Assembly: GCF_031846165.1 (NCBI RefSeq) | Contig: NZ_JAVRIE010000003.1 | Span: forward strand, 124,001-188,000 | Direction: 5' to 3' | Source: Glaciecola blandensis | GTDB lineage: Bacteria; Pseudomonadota; Gammaproteobacteria; Enterobacterales; Alteromonadaceae | Length of the DNA stretch: 64,000 nt | The notes under the pieces: model-generated | What the model was told of the DNA's origin: nothing | The model's input: the letters and a program-made list of their open reading frames with translations, nothing else | The model's database searches: none | Shown here: positions 26,773 through 34,479 of the stretch, piece after piece | Position numbering within the stretch: the stretch's first letter is position 1 | How the letters are laid out: the number at the start of each line of letters is the position of its first letter | Program-made: the position numbers and the translations under genes

Positions 26773-26806
26773 AAAAAAGCTCAACAATCAAATGTTGAGC
26801 TTTTTT
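26773..26806 (+). terminator. Strong intrinsic terminator ending the second glycan cluster
   Basis: GCTCAACA (26779-26786) pairs with TGTTGAGC (26793-26800) around a 6-nt loop, flanked by six A and six T (26801-26806). The symmetry lets it stop transcription from both sides, which suits the converging isocitrate dehydrogenase gene. Confidence 0.93.
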
Positions 26807-26846
26807 AATTCATTAGTACTAGGTTGTTAAAGAAACTTATTTAAAC

Positions 26847-27854
26847 CTACAACCTCTCCAAAACCGCATCAGTAAACTCAGTAGTTCCGTGCTCACCGCC
26901 TAAATCACGGGTAGTGCGGTCACCAGATTCAATCACGTCTTTCAATGCGTTGCGAATGCGCTCAGCTTTGTCTGCCATATTCAAATATTCAAGCATTTGG
27001 ATAGATGCTAAAATAACAGAAGTAGGGTTAGCTAGATTTTTACCTGCAATGTCCGGCGCTGAACCATGAACAGCTTCAAAAATCGCACAGTCTTCACCAA
27101 TGTTAGCACCAGGTGCCATGCCTAAACCGCCAACTAAACCTGCACATAAGTCTGACAAAATATCACCAAACAAGTTTGTGGTCACAATGACGTCAAACTG
27201 GTGTGGGTTCATAACCAATTGCATACAGCAATTATCAACGATCATTTCATCTGATTGAATATCAGGATAACGTTCGCCAACTTCTCTAGCTACTTTCAAG
27301 AACAAGCCTGATGTAGATTTAAGGATATTAGCCTTGTGGACAGCCGTTACTTTCTTGCGGCCTTCACGACGCGCCAGCTCGTAAGCGAAAACAACGATTT
27401 TTTCTGCGCCTTCACGAGTGATTTTACTCATCGCTTCAGCTTCAGTACCGTCTTCAGATACAACTTGTCCTAAGCCACTGTACATGCCCTGAGTGTTTTC
27501 TCTCACGGTTATGATGTCGATGTCTTCGTAACGCGCTTTAGTGCCTTTAAATGACAGTACAGGGCGCAGGTTGGCATACAACTTAAACTGCTTACGCAAA
27601 CTTACATTGATGGAAGTGAAACCTTCGCCTACCGGTGTCGTTAATGGACCTTTGAGCGCAACCTTATTCTTTGCAATTAACTCAAGTGTATCGTGAGGAA
27701 GAAGTTCGCCGTGATTTTCAAGGGCCATTAAACCGGCATCTGCATAATCGTAGGCGAAGTCGCAGCCGACTTTGTCTAATATTTTGGTCGCTGCATCGAT
27801 AATATCCGGGCCAATACCATCGCCGCGTATTACGGTAATTCGTTGTTGAGTCAT
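26847..27854 (-). CDS. Isocitrate dehydrogenase, NAD-type
   Basis: The 335-aa beta-decarboxylating dehydrogenase begins ITVIRGDGIGPDIIDAATKI and has the phosphorylation-loop/substrate motif SINVSLRKQFKLYANLRP and IITVRENTQGMYSG. It also has the metal-binding DNCCMQLV and the cofactor region EAVHGSAPDIAGKNLANP. The S-x-N-x-x-LRK pattern and length fit the short, eukaryote-like NAD-dependent isocitrate dehydrogenase found in Alteromonadales, not the roughly 416-aa Icd of E. coli or IPMDH. It makes 2-oxoglutarate in the TCA cycle. It is a single - strand gene after a 154-bp gap from ppnN. Confidence 0.88.
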   Translation of the reverse strand: MTQQRITVIRGDGIGPDIIDAATKILDKVGCDFAYDYADAGLMALENHGELLPHDTLELIAKNKVALKGPLTTPVGEGFTSINVSLRKQFKLYANLRPVLSFKGTKARYEDIDIITVRENTQGMYSGLGQVVSEDGTEAEAMSKITREGAEKIVVFAYELARREGRKKVTAVHKANILKSTSGLFLKVAREVGERYPDIQSDEMIVDNCCMQLVMNPHQFDVIVTTNLFGDILSDLCAGLVGGLGMAPGANIGEDCAIFEAVHGSAPDIAGKNLANPTSVILASIQMLEYLNMADKAERIRNALKDVIESGDRTTRDLGGEHGTTEFTDAVLERL

Positions 27855-27960
27855 TTGAAAAGCTCCGTTGTTCTGTCGTTGTAGTGTTTTCTAGTCGGAA
27901 TGTCAGTGGGGTTATTCACTGTGCGAAAGACTTAGTTCTAAGGCGTGGATTTTACCTTAA

Positions 27961-27989
27961 GGTGATAGGCTTAGATAGTGCCTATCACC
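27961..27989 (-). terminator. Perfect 10-bp hairpin downstream of ppnN
   Basis: GGTGATAGGC (27961-27970) and GCCTATCACC (27980-27989) form a perfect stem with a 9-nt loop, starting 19 nt past the ppnN stop on the - strand. The following U-tract is poor, so it is a putative terminator or mRNA-stabilising hairpin. Confidence 0.5.
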
Positions 27990-28008
27990 AATATTCATAT
28001 GGCTTATA

Positions 28009-29370
28009 TTACAAACTGACTCGGTAGCACGGTTCGTACTTTGAGCCTGGAAGTTTCATTCGGCCTTGTTCCACAAAAGATGTCAGGAGTACGTCCATTT
28101 TTTGCATCAGAGCTGCGTCACCGCTAAGTTCAAAGGGCCCATGATCATGGATCTCTTTGATCCCCTCTGCTTTTACATTCCCGGCAACAATACCAGAGAA
28201 GCATTTTCTTAAAGTGGCAGCAAGTGCGGCTTTGGGTTGATCTAGGTGCAAGTCCAGAGTGCGCATGTTCTCATGGCTGGGTACAAAGGGCGTTTGAAAA
28301 TCTTCTGAGATGTGTAGCGTCCAGTTGAAGTTAATTGAATCGCCATTATCTCGACGATAAGCCTCAACGTTTGCTTTCTGTTCAGATAACAGGGTCGCTA
28401 CTTTGGCAGCATTACCGACAACAATCGTGTACTTTGCCTGCGCTTCTGGACCGAGTGTGTCACCAATGAACTGATCTATCGCTTCAAAATAACCTTTGCT
28501 ATTTTCTGGCCCCGTCAGAATGAGCGGTATTTGCTGGTCTTTGTTCCTGTCATCCATTAACAAGCCTAGTAAATATAGGAGCTCTTCGGCAGTGCCCGCA
28601 CCACCTGGGAAAATCACTATGCCATGCGCGATACGAACGAAGGCCTCAAGACGCTTTTCGATATCAGGCATAATAATCAATTCATTCACAATAGCATTCG
28701 GTGGCTCGGCCGCAATGATGCTGGGTTCGGAAATCCCTAAGTATCGACCCCCTTTATTTCGCTGTTTTGCATGGCCAATAGTGGCACCTTTCATTGGTCC
28801 TTTCATAGCACCGGGACCGCAGCCTGTGCAGATATTAAAACCGCGCAAACCTAACTGATAGCCCACGAGTTTCGTGTATTTGTACTCTTCGCTACGAATA
28901 GAATGACCGCCCCAACATACCACCATATTAATCGGTTGATCCTGGAGGATGGCATCCGCATGCCGGAGCATATCGAAGACGACATGAGTCGTGAGATTGG
29001 TCGGTGCATCAATAAGGTTTTTGAAGGCCTCACTGTGCTTACTGCCCATGTATAGCATATCTCGCAGCACGGCGAATAAATGCTCGTGTACGCCCTTGAT
29101 CAAGTGCCCATCGACGAAAGCAACTTCGGGAGGGTTAATCAGTTCCATTTTTACGCCACGTTCGCGACGTATCAAACGCACATCAAAATCACCATAGGGT
29201 GCAAATAAATTATGGTAGTTATCTTCTTCAACGCCGCTATTGAGAACGGCTAAACAACAATTTCGAAAAGTATCGTACAATTCACTTTCTGTAGATTGCT
29301 GGAGTAAGCTGACTTCGAGTTGTGATAATTGACTCATCCAACCAACGGGATTGAGTTGCACTGTGGTCAT
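28009..29370 (-). CDS. ppnN: Nucleotide 5'-monophosphate nucleosidase PpnN (YgdH)
   Basis: The 453-aa protein matches PpnN/YgdH in length and layout: an N-terminal extension, a central LOG-like Rossmann domain and a C-terminal region. Visible landmarks are MVVCWGGHSIRSEEYKYTK, FNICTGCGPGAMKGPMKG, and the LOG signature with PGGAGTAEELLYLLGLL. PpnN cleaves purine and pyrimidine nucleoside monophosphates to base and ribose-5-phosphate and in E. coli is stimulated by (p)ppGpp. In E. coli, ppnN lies beside queF and syd; here a diguanylate cyclase gene sits between ppnN and queF. The start and the upstream cyclase stop share one base. Confidence 0.93.
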   Translation of the reverse strand: MTTVQLNPVGWMSQLSQLEVSLLQQSTESELYDTFRNCCLAVLNSGVEEDNYHNLFAPYGDFDVRLIRRERGVKMELINPPEVAFVDGHLIKGVHEHLFAVLRDMLYMGSKHSEAFKNLIDAPTNLTTHVVFDMLRHADAILQDQPINMVVCWGGHSIRSEEYKYTKLVGYQLGLRGFNICTGCGPGAMKGPMKGATIGHAKQRNKGGRYLGISEPSIIAAEPPNAIVNELIIMPDIEKRLEAFVRIAHGIVIFPGGAGTAEELLYLLGLLMDDRNKDQQIPLILTGPENSKGYFEAIDQFIGDTLGPEAQAKYTIVVGNAAKVATLLSEQKANVEAYRRDNGDSINFNWTLHISEDFQTPFVPSHENMRTLDLHLDQPKAALAATLRKCFSGIVAGNVKAEGIKEIHDHGPFELSGDAALMQKMDVLLTSFVEQGRMKLPGSKYEPCYRVSL

Positions 29371-30878
29371 TAAGTGTCCTTATAAATAGTTTTGTTTCGG
29401 CCTGCTTCTTTGGCTTTGTATAAATAGGTATCTGCCTGCTCAAAAGCCTGCTCTAGAGTGATTTTGTTTCCGATCTGACTAAGGCCGCAAGAAATAGTGA
29501 CCGACACTCTTTCTCCTTTAAACTTAAAAGGGAGTCCAGCAACTTTTTTGCGAATAATCTCAATTTTTTCATAGGCTTTTTCAAGCGAAGTGCTTGGCAG
29601 AAGTAGCACAAACTCTTCTCCGCCCCAACGGGCAACAAAGTCATCAGCGGGCAAATACTGGCGAATATGCTTGGCAATCACTTGAAGGGTCTTGTCGCCA
29701 ACCGTATGGCCATAGGTATCGTTAATTTTCTTGAAGTGATCAATATCCATAATGCCAATGCAAAGGTCGTGGCCTTTCTCTTTGGCTTGTTGTACCTCTA
29801 GTTGTACTTTTTCTTCATAGGCCATGCGATTCGGAAGCTTAGTTAATTGATCGGAAAGCGCCGCCGAACGCTGGGTAAATAGCTTCTGTTTGTGTGTCAC
29901 CGCTTCCGCTTCTAATTCTTCTACGCGCTGTTGCATTTGCTTCATCAGCACAATAGTCGCCTTTTGTTCTTGTTGTTCGGCTTTTGCAGATTTGGCCAAA
30001 GAGACCTGCATTTTCTCCAGGTGTGCTGTTGCTTGAAGCTTTAAATCATCCAGAGCGTCACTGTCTTTAACCACACCTTCCATGACTGATATTTGTTCAT
30101 TAATATCAGCATTGTATTGCTCTCTTTTTTCTTGACGCTTTTCTGAATCTGAAATCGTCGTTTTGATGTTGTCGTTAATACTCGTTAGTGATTTGTGAAG
30201 CGTGTTGATTAGGCGACTTGTTGCACTGGCTTCTTTAATCACATCACGGATCACAAAACGAATAAGGACTAAACAACACTCCAAAAGTTCTTTCTGATCA
30301 AGACCTTTGGTTAATTTTTGATGAATTTCTTTTAGGTTTTTATCTGTTTTATTTGCCACATAAAAAGGCGCTATCAGCTCTTTGAGTTCCTGCGTTATTC
30401 TCTCATGCAGAGCAAGTTGCTCTGATGATAACGTAGTGCTACCCGTATCATTGTTTTGTAGCGCTTTGTTATATAAGCCCAATGCTTTCTCAAACTGAGC
30501 AAGAGGCGCGACAACTGCGTTTTTGTCCGGAGATAAGGACAAAAGGAAGTCGCTGACTTCACTGCGTACGTCTGGTGAAACACCTTTTAAATTGCTGAGT
30601 TTTTTGAGTGCATTTTGAAGGTGTGATACCGAGTCTAAATTGCGCTGTTTAAAGAATTTTGTATCTTTCTTCAGGTTAGCGTTTAGTTTGCTGGTAATTT
30701 CTGTAGCTGCATCATAGTTAGGCTTCCCAGATAACTGCTTTTTCAGTAGCGAAAGCTCTTCATCTAAACGAGGGTTAGCGCCTTGATAGAAGTTCGCCAT
30801 GCTCACAATAAAAATAGAAAGCTTGTCTAAATACTGACGAGCAATCATCAATTGTTTTTTAGGCGAAACTTCGGTCAT
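29370..30878 (-). CDS. GGDEF diguanylate cyclase with helical N-terminal region
   Basis: I take the start at 30878 (MTEVSPKKQ, 502 aa), because AAGG lies 8 nt upstream and the queF stop is at 30889-30891; a longer form would overlap queF. Residues about 1-330 are helical without membrane segments, ending in a coiled coil (MKQMQQRVEELEAEAVTHKQ). The GGDEF domain follows: DQLTKLPNRMAYEEKV, GIMDIDHFKKINDTYGH, and the active site RWGGEEF. The residues where the RxxD inhibitory site would be read PADD, so product inhibition at that site is probably absent. It makes cyclic di-GMP in the cytosol. The N-terminal sensor domain is not recognised. Confidence 0.9.
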   Translation of the reverse strand: MTEVSPKKQLMIARQYLDKLSIFIVSMANFYQGANPRLDEELSLLKKQLSGKPNYDAATEITSKLNANLKKDTKFFKQRNLDSVSHLQNALKKLSNLKGVSPDVRSEVSDFLLSLSPDKNAVVAPLAQFEKALGLYNKALQNNDTGSTTLSSEQLALHERITQELKELIAPFYVANKTDKNLKEIHQKLTKGLDQKELLECCLVLIRFVIRDVIKEASATSRLINTLHKSLTSINDNIKTTISDSEKRQEKREQYNADINEQISVMEGVVKDSDALDDLKLQATAHLEKMQVSLAKSAKAEQQEQKATIVLMKQMQQRVEELEAEAVTHKQKLFTQRSAALSDQLTKLPNRMAYEEKVQLEVQQAKEKGHDLCIGIMDIDHFKKINDTYGHTVGDKTLQVIAKHIRQYLPADDFVARWGGEEFVLLLPSTSLEKAYEKIEIIRKKVAGLPFKFKGERVSVTISCGLSQIGNKITLEQAFEQADTYLYKAKEAGRNKTIYKDT

Positions 30879-30888
30879 AACAGTAGCC

Positions 30889-31698
30889 TTATTGTCTAGC
30901 CAGCCTTGCATCAGCATAGGTGGTTTCAAAATTTGAACGGAAGGGGTTAATATCTAAGCCACCTCGACGTGTATAACGAGCATAAACCGTTAGCTTATCT
31001 GGTTTACACATTTGAAGTATGTCGTAATAAATACGCTCTACACATTGCTCATGGAATTCATTGTGTTGTCTGAATGAAATCAAATATCGTAGCAAACCTT
31101 CTTCGTCTATCTTGTTGCCGGCATACTTTATCAAGATGCTACCCCAATCGGGTTGATTGGTAATTAAACAATTTGACTTTAACAAGTGACTCACCAGAGT
31201 CTCTTCAACAGCGACGTTTTTAGTACTCAATAAATTCGGGCTGATATCGAAATCAGTTATTTCAATATCCAAATCATCGATGCACTTACCTTCAAATAGA
31301 CCAAATTCGATGCTTGAAAATTTCGAAGAGGGAATAACAACGACATCAACCTTCTCTCCAGCACACTGCGATAAGTCGCTCTCTATCGTTTCGGCAACGA
31401 GTTGCAGTGAGCCAAACTTACTTTGGTTAAAGCTATTTAAATAAAGCTTAAATGATTTTGATTCAATCAGATTAGGTGAAGTGACAGGGACCTCACAACG
31501 CAAGATGGCAACTTGCGGTTTACCCTTTAGGTTGAGCCATGACAATTCGTAGCCATTCCAGATATCGCTTCCATGAAAAGGCAGCTCTGATGGTAATTTA
31601 ATTGCATCACGGCTCAGTGAGCGAGGTACAGCTTGTAGTAAGCTATTATCATATTCTTGTGAGTATGATACTGATTTCCCCAGTGTTAGGTGGTCCAA
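30889..31698 (-). CDS. queF: NADPH-dependent 7-cyano-7-deazaguanine reductase
   Basis: The 269-aa protein is the long (bimodular) QueF type. It has LGKSVSYSQEYDNSLLQAVP at the N-terminus, the QueF motif ESKSFKLYLNSFNQ in the first half, and the catalytic-cysteine segment LLKSNCLITNQPDWGSI in the second. It reduces preQ0 to preQ1 in queuosine synthesis. It is divergent from syd, with a 171-bp shared control region, as in E. coli where syd and queF are also neighbours. The gene is intact, and the diguanylate cyclase gene follows 10 nt after its stop. Confidence 0.95.
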   Translation of the reverse strand: MDHLTLGKSVSYSQEYDNSLLQAVPRSLSRDAIKLPSELPFHGSDIWNGYELSWLNLKGKPQVAILRCEVPVTSPNLIESKSFKLYLNSFNQSKFGSLQLVAETIESDLSQCAGEKVDVVVIPSSKFSSIEFGLFEGKCIDDLDIEITDFDISPNLLSTKNVAVEETLVSHLLKSNCLITNQPDWGSILIKYAGNKIDEEGLLRYLISFRQHNEFHEQCVERIYYDILQMCKPDKLTVYARYTRRGGLDINPFRSNFETTYADARLARQ

Positions 31699-31789
31699 AG
31701 ATGTCTCCTATTGGCAGCTTAATTTTATGAGTGTTGTGTACTTAAAATCCGATTCGCTCTGTCTGACAAAAGGTAAATTAGCTTTGTAT

Positions 31790-31801
31790 GACAATATTGT
31801 C
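31790..31801. promoter_or_regulatory. 12-bp palindrome in the queF/syd divergent region
   Basis: GACAATATTGTC is a perfect palindrome midway between the divergent queF and syd starts. It may be an operator or part of a promoter. The evidence is symmetry and position only. Confidence 0.25.
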
Positions 31802-31869
31802 GGTGTACTTAAGATTACGTGTAATTTATCATAAATGCTCAATATCATTAACTATGGCAACAAAAAACG

Positions 31870-32463
31870 ATGTCTACGAATTCTGCTGATGCACTCATTT
31901 CTTCGCTTGAACAATTTCATACTGCTTATATCGACCTAATAGGCAATGGCGATAGTCTAATGATGACAGAGTTTGACAGTGATTGGTTATCTCCTTGTAT
32001 ACAACTCAGTGAAGAATCATTAGCAACAATGGCAGATGGTTCAGAAGTGCCTTGGAAACCGGTGAAAAGAGATGCGAATTTGAATTTAGATAACCTCGCC
32101 AGTGCCCTTGAGATAGACATCGATCCTCAACTGTCTGCTCTTTTTTGTAGCTACTTTAGCCACGATTTGCCAGCGAGGGCACAGCGTGGTGATTTAGATA
32201 TTATTCAAGTTTGGAATGAAGATGACTTTGAACGCTTGCAAAAGAATCTGATTGCCCATGTGTTGATGAAAAGAAGACTCAAGCAAGACGACACTTTGTT
32301 CTTTGCCACTACTGATCAGGAAGAATTCATTATTAGCCTAGACGTAAAAACGGGAAATGTCATGCTAGAGCAGGTGGGCAAAGTACCACAAGAAGTATTG
32401 GCACCAGACATTGCTACCTTTATTTCTGGCCTAACACCGCGACCTGTTGTTGCAAGTCTGTAA
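31870..32463 (+). CDS. syd: SecY-interacting protein Syd
   Basis: The 197-aa protein matches Syd in length and sequence. Recognisable stretches are LISSLEQFHTAYIDLIG, VPWKPVKRD, SALFCSYFSHDLPARAQRGD, IQVWNEDDFERLQKNLIAHV and KQDDTLFFATTDQEEFIISL. Syd is a peripheral cytoplasmic-membrane protein that binds SecY and helps monitor the SecYEG translocon. The last 44 bp overlap the 3' end of a small gene on the opposite strand. Its position near queF and a CsrB RNA is the same neighbourhood as in E. coli. Confidence 0.95.
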   Translation: MSTNSADALISSLEQFHTAYIDLIGNGDSLMMTEFDSDWLSPCIQLSEESLATMADGSEVPWKPVKRDANLNLDNLASALEIDIDPQLSALFCSYFSHDLPARAQRGDLDIIQVWNEDDFERLQKNLIAHVLMKRRLKQDDTLFFATTDQEEFIISLDVKTGNVMLEQVGKVPQEVLAPDIATFISGLTPRPVVASL

Positions 32464-32776
32464 CTTGGTCTTGCAATGTTTCAATTGTTTCGTTTCCTTG
32501 CTCAACTTGCGTCGCGAGCTGTTTAACTAACAGCTCAAGCGTTTTTAACCTCTCTGCGGTATCTTTATTAGATGATTGCCCACCTTTGATTTCATTGGTG
32601 ATCATGACTTTTTTTAGCGAATCTTTGTTTTCTTTCCAGTAACTTAAGCCTTTGATTATCAATGGGATAGGTAGGGGAGTTGTTGATTTGGCTTTTATCA
32701 TACCGACACTCGGTTGCTTTCCTTTTTCACTAAGTTCGATGCAGATATTAACGACCATTTGTATATCAGAATTCAT
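32420..32776 (-). CDS. Small helical protein of unknown function, wHTH-like N-terminus and coiled coil
   Basis: I do not recognise a named family. Residues about 1-50 (MVVNICIELSEKGKQPSVGM and IPLIIKGLSYWKEN) resemble a short winged-helix segment of the KfrA_N type. Residues 75-118 are a clear coiled coil (LVKQLATQVEQGNETIETLQ, then DQVTDLQQQVAVL). The gene converges on syd with a 44-bp tail-to-tail overlap, so each message carries antisense to the other. The sequence has good coding character and a full start. A DNA-binding or structural role is only a guess. Confidence 0.65.
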   Translation of the reverse strand: MNSDIQMVVNICIELSEKGKQPSVGMIKAKSTTPLPIPLIIKGLSYWKENKDSLKKVMITNEIKGGQSSNKDTAERLKTLELLVKQLATQVEQGNETIETLQDQVTDLQQQVAVLGQK

Positions 32777-32974
32777 TCTTTGTTTTCCCGGGCGAATAAG
32801 CCTTGAATATCATTAAGGAAATAAACCAATCTGTTAGCGAGTTTGACGAATATTTAGGGTAATTAAAAGAGTTTGTTCAGGCTGAATTCATAAAATTTAG
32901 CGTAAGCTATTGATGATGTTGGCGATTTACTTGTTGGTCCAATATTTGTTTAAGAGAATTCTATAAAACTAATT

Positions 32975-32994
32975 AACGTTCAAAATTGAACGTT
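32975..32994. promoter_or_regulatory. 20-bp inverted repeat before the DUF3192 lipoprotein gene
   Basis: AACGTTCAA and TTGAACGTT form perfect 9-bp arms around two A, ending 29 bp before the ATG at 33024. It could be an operator or a 5' UTR hairpin. No regulator is assignable. Confidence 0.4.
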
Positions 32995-33023
32995 TTACAA
33001 AACAAACTCAAAAGGATGAAAAA

Positions 33024-33392
33024 ATGAAAGCACTTCTTCTTTCAAGCATTATGGCTAGCTCTTTACTTCTTGGCGGATGCGTAATTTCGATAGGCGATGA
33101 TGAGGGGGGTTATTCTTATGGTTCAAGCTGGGAAAAGCGTGAAGCAAAGAACCGCAACTACATCTCTGAACTAGACTTAGGCGTGTCTAAAGAGCGTATC
33201 ATTGACACCTTAGGTGCAGCAGACTTTACAGAACTGACCACTAGCAATGGTGAGAAAGTACAAGTTTTATACTATCGAACTCAACGTATACATGATGACA
33301 GTATGACCACGAAAGACGAATGTACACCGCTTGTTTTTATTAACGGTGAACTTGTTGGATTTGGTGAATCAGTCGTCCAAAAATACATTTAG
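33024..33392 (+). CDS. DUF3192-like lipoprotein
   Basis: The 122-aa protein has a lipoprotein signal peptide with lipobox LLGGC (KALLLSSIMASSLLLGGCVI). The residues after the cysteine are I-S rather than Asp at +2, which favours outer-membrane sorting. The mature part has NRNYISELDLGVSKERIIDT and ends VFINGELVGFGESVVQKYI, the layout of DUF3192/SmpA-like small lipoproteins. The function is unknown. AAAGGATG provides a ribosome-binding site. Two hairpins downstream end the transcript. Confidence 0.8.
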   Translation: MKALLLSSIMASSLLLGGCVISIGDDEGGYSYGSSWEKREAKNRNYISELDLGVSKERIIDTLGAADFTELTTSNGEKVQVLYYRTQRIHDDSMTTKDECTPLVFINGELVGFGESVVQKYI

Positions 33393-33462
33393 GTCCTCGG
33401 ACCCTTTCCCGCATGATGGCCAATTGGTCATCACACCATGGCTTTGTACATGCAATGCCGAT

Positions 33463-33480
33463 AGAGCGTTTCGCTCTTTT
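33463..33480 (+). terminator. Small hairpin with T-tail after the lipoprotein gene
   Basis: AGAGCG (33463-33468) pairs with CGCTCT (33472-33477) around TTT and is followed by a short T-run. It is the first of two tandem terminator-like hairpins. Confidence 0.65.
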
Positions 33481-33512
33481 GCCCTCAGCTTCCCTTGCTT
33501 GAGGGCTTTTTT
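33481..33512 (+). terminator. Intrinsic terminator after the lipoprotein gene
   Basis: GCCCTCA (33481-33487) pairs with TGAGGGC (33500-33506), extended by a short inner GC/GC pairing, and six T follow (33507-33512). This insulates the lipoprotein gene from the GNAT gene. Confidence 0.88.
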
Positions 33513-33634
33513 CTTTGATGTAGATCGTTTTGCATTCACTTTCTCATCGTATTGTTAAATAAATGTTAGCGTAATTCCCAAAATGTTTTATTGTATAAGT
33601 GTCAGCAGACCGAAACGATATAAAGGAATGAAGT

Positions 33635-34279
33635 ATGACAACTGCCGCTTACAAGCCCGAAATAGATGAAATCAGAGCATGTTACCTAGGCGCCGACGAC
33701 CTAAAAGTAGCTGCGTCGATTCTATACAATGCTTATTTTGACGATCCTCTCTTTAATGACATTTTTGAAGTTGAGAGAGAAGGTTATGAGAATCGCTTAC
33801 GCTCAGCCATACGCGAAGAGCTGAATGCTTTTTGGGATGGTAAGCAGCCTATGATTGGTTTGTTTGAACATGGGCGTCTGCTAGCGGTTGCATGCTTAAT
33901 CAGTCCGGATGCTGCTTTTGGTGCAGGTCGTTATTGGCACTGGCGTTTGAAGATGCTACTCACTGCCGGCTTCCTTGGCACCAAGCAAATGATTTCAAAA
34001 GAAGAAAAAGTACGGGAATGCATCCCTGCGAAAGATTACCACATGCTTTCGTTTATTGGTGTTCACCCAGATCATCAAGACATTGGTCTTGGGCATATCT
34101 TGATGCGCGGGATTGTTGGTTTGCTTCAAGAAGACAATAAAACAGAAGGCGTTGGCGTATTTGTGACCCTACCTAAATGTCTTTCGTTCTTCGTTGATGG
34201 CCAGTTTGAGTTAGTAAAAGAACTAGAAGTGGGCGATATCACTGGCAAAGTGATGTTCCGTAAAAAACTTAAGGGATAA
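33635..34279 (+). CDS. GNAT-family N-acetyltransferase
   Basis: The 214-aa protein has a GNAT core: HMLSFIGVHPDHQDIGLGHI, where the V-x-P-x-x-Q-x-x-G-x-G-like acetyl-CoA loop is visible as VHPDHQDIGLG, then a C-terminal strand (GVGVFVTLPKCLSFFVDGQF). The N-terminal half (SILYNAYFDDPLFNDIF and WHWRLKMLLTAGFLG) matches a class of GNATs common in Alteromonadales with unknown substrates. AAAGGAATG supports the start at 33635. The gene stands alone between a terminator and the csrB promoter region. Confidence 0.8.
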   Translation: MTTAAYKPEIDEIRACYLGADDLKVAASILYNAYFDDPLFNDIFEVEREGYENRLRSAIREELNAFWDGKQPMIGLFEHGRLLAVACLISPDAAFGAGRYWHWRLKMLLTAGFLGTKQMISKEEKVRECIPAKDYHMLSFIGVHPDHQDIGLGHILMRGIVGLLQEDNKTEGVGVFVTLPKCLSFFVDGQFELVKELEVGDITGKVMFRKKLKG

Positions 34280-34293
34280 AAGGTGATACTGCT

Positions 34294-34311
34294 TGTACGA
34301 CATTTCTTACA
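34294..34311. promoter_or_regulatory. GacA/UvrY-type upstream activating site for csrB
   Basis: TGTACG-N6-CTTACA differs at one position from the consensus TGTAAG-N6-CTTACA bound by GacA/UvrY response regulators. It lies about 170 bp upstream of the inferred csrB start, like the distal sites of csrB and rsmZ genes. The regulator call follows from established family knowledge and has not been tested here. Confidence 0.72.
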
Positions 34312-34479
34312 AGCGTGTGAGCGAAAGTGCTTTTGTACTACATTCTTTTTCTGCAGCCGAAAAATTAACGCATATAAAACATGGGGTTAAATTTGTCAGT
34401 ATAAAAAATAAACGACCGGAAATGTAAATATTTTATTTCATCGATAGTAAAAGAAATCCCCCTTGCTAATATAAACCCA

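Noticed and set aside
30879..30929. Longer start for the diguanylate cyclase
   Set aside because: It overlaps queF. The ATG at 30878 has AAGG at the right distance and follows the queF stop by 10 nt.
33331..33558. 75-aa + strand frame after the DUF3192 lipoprotein
   Set aside because: It runs through two terminator hairpins and overlaps the lipoprotein gene in another frame. The sequence is low-quality coding.
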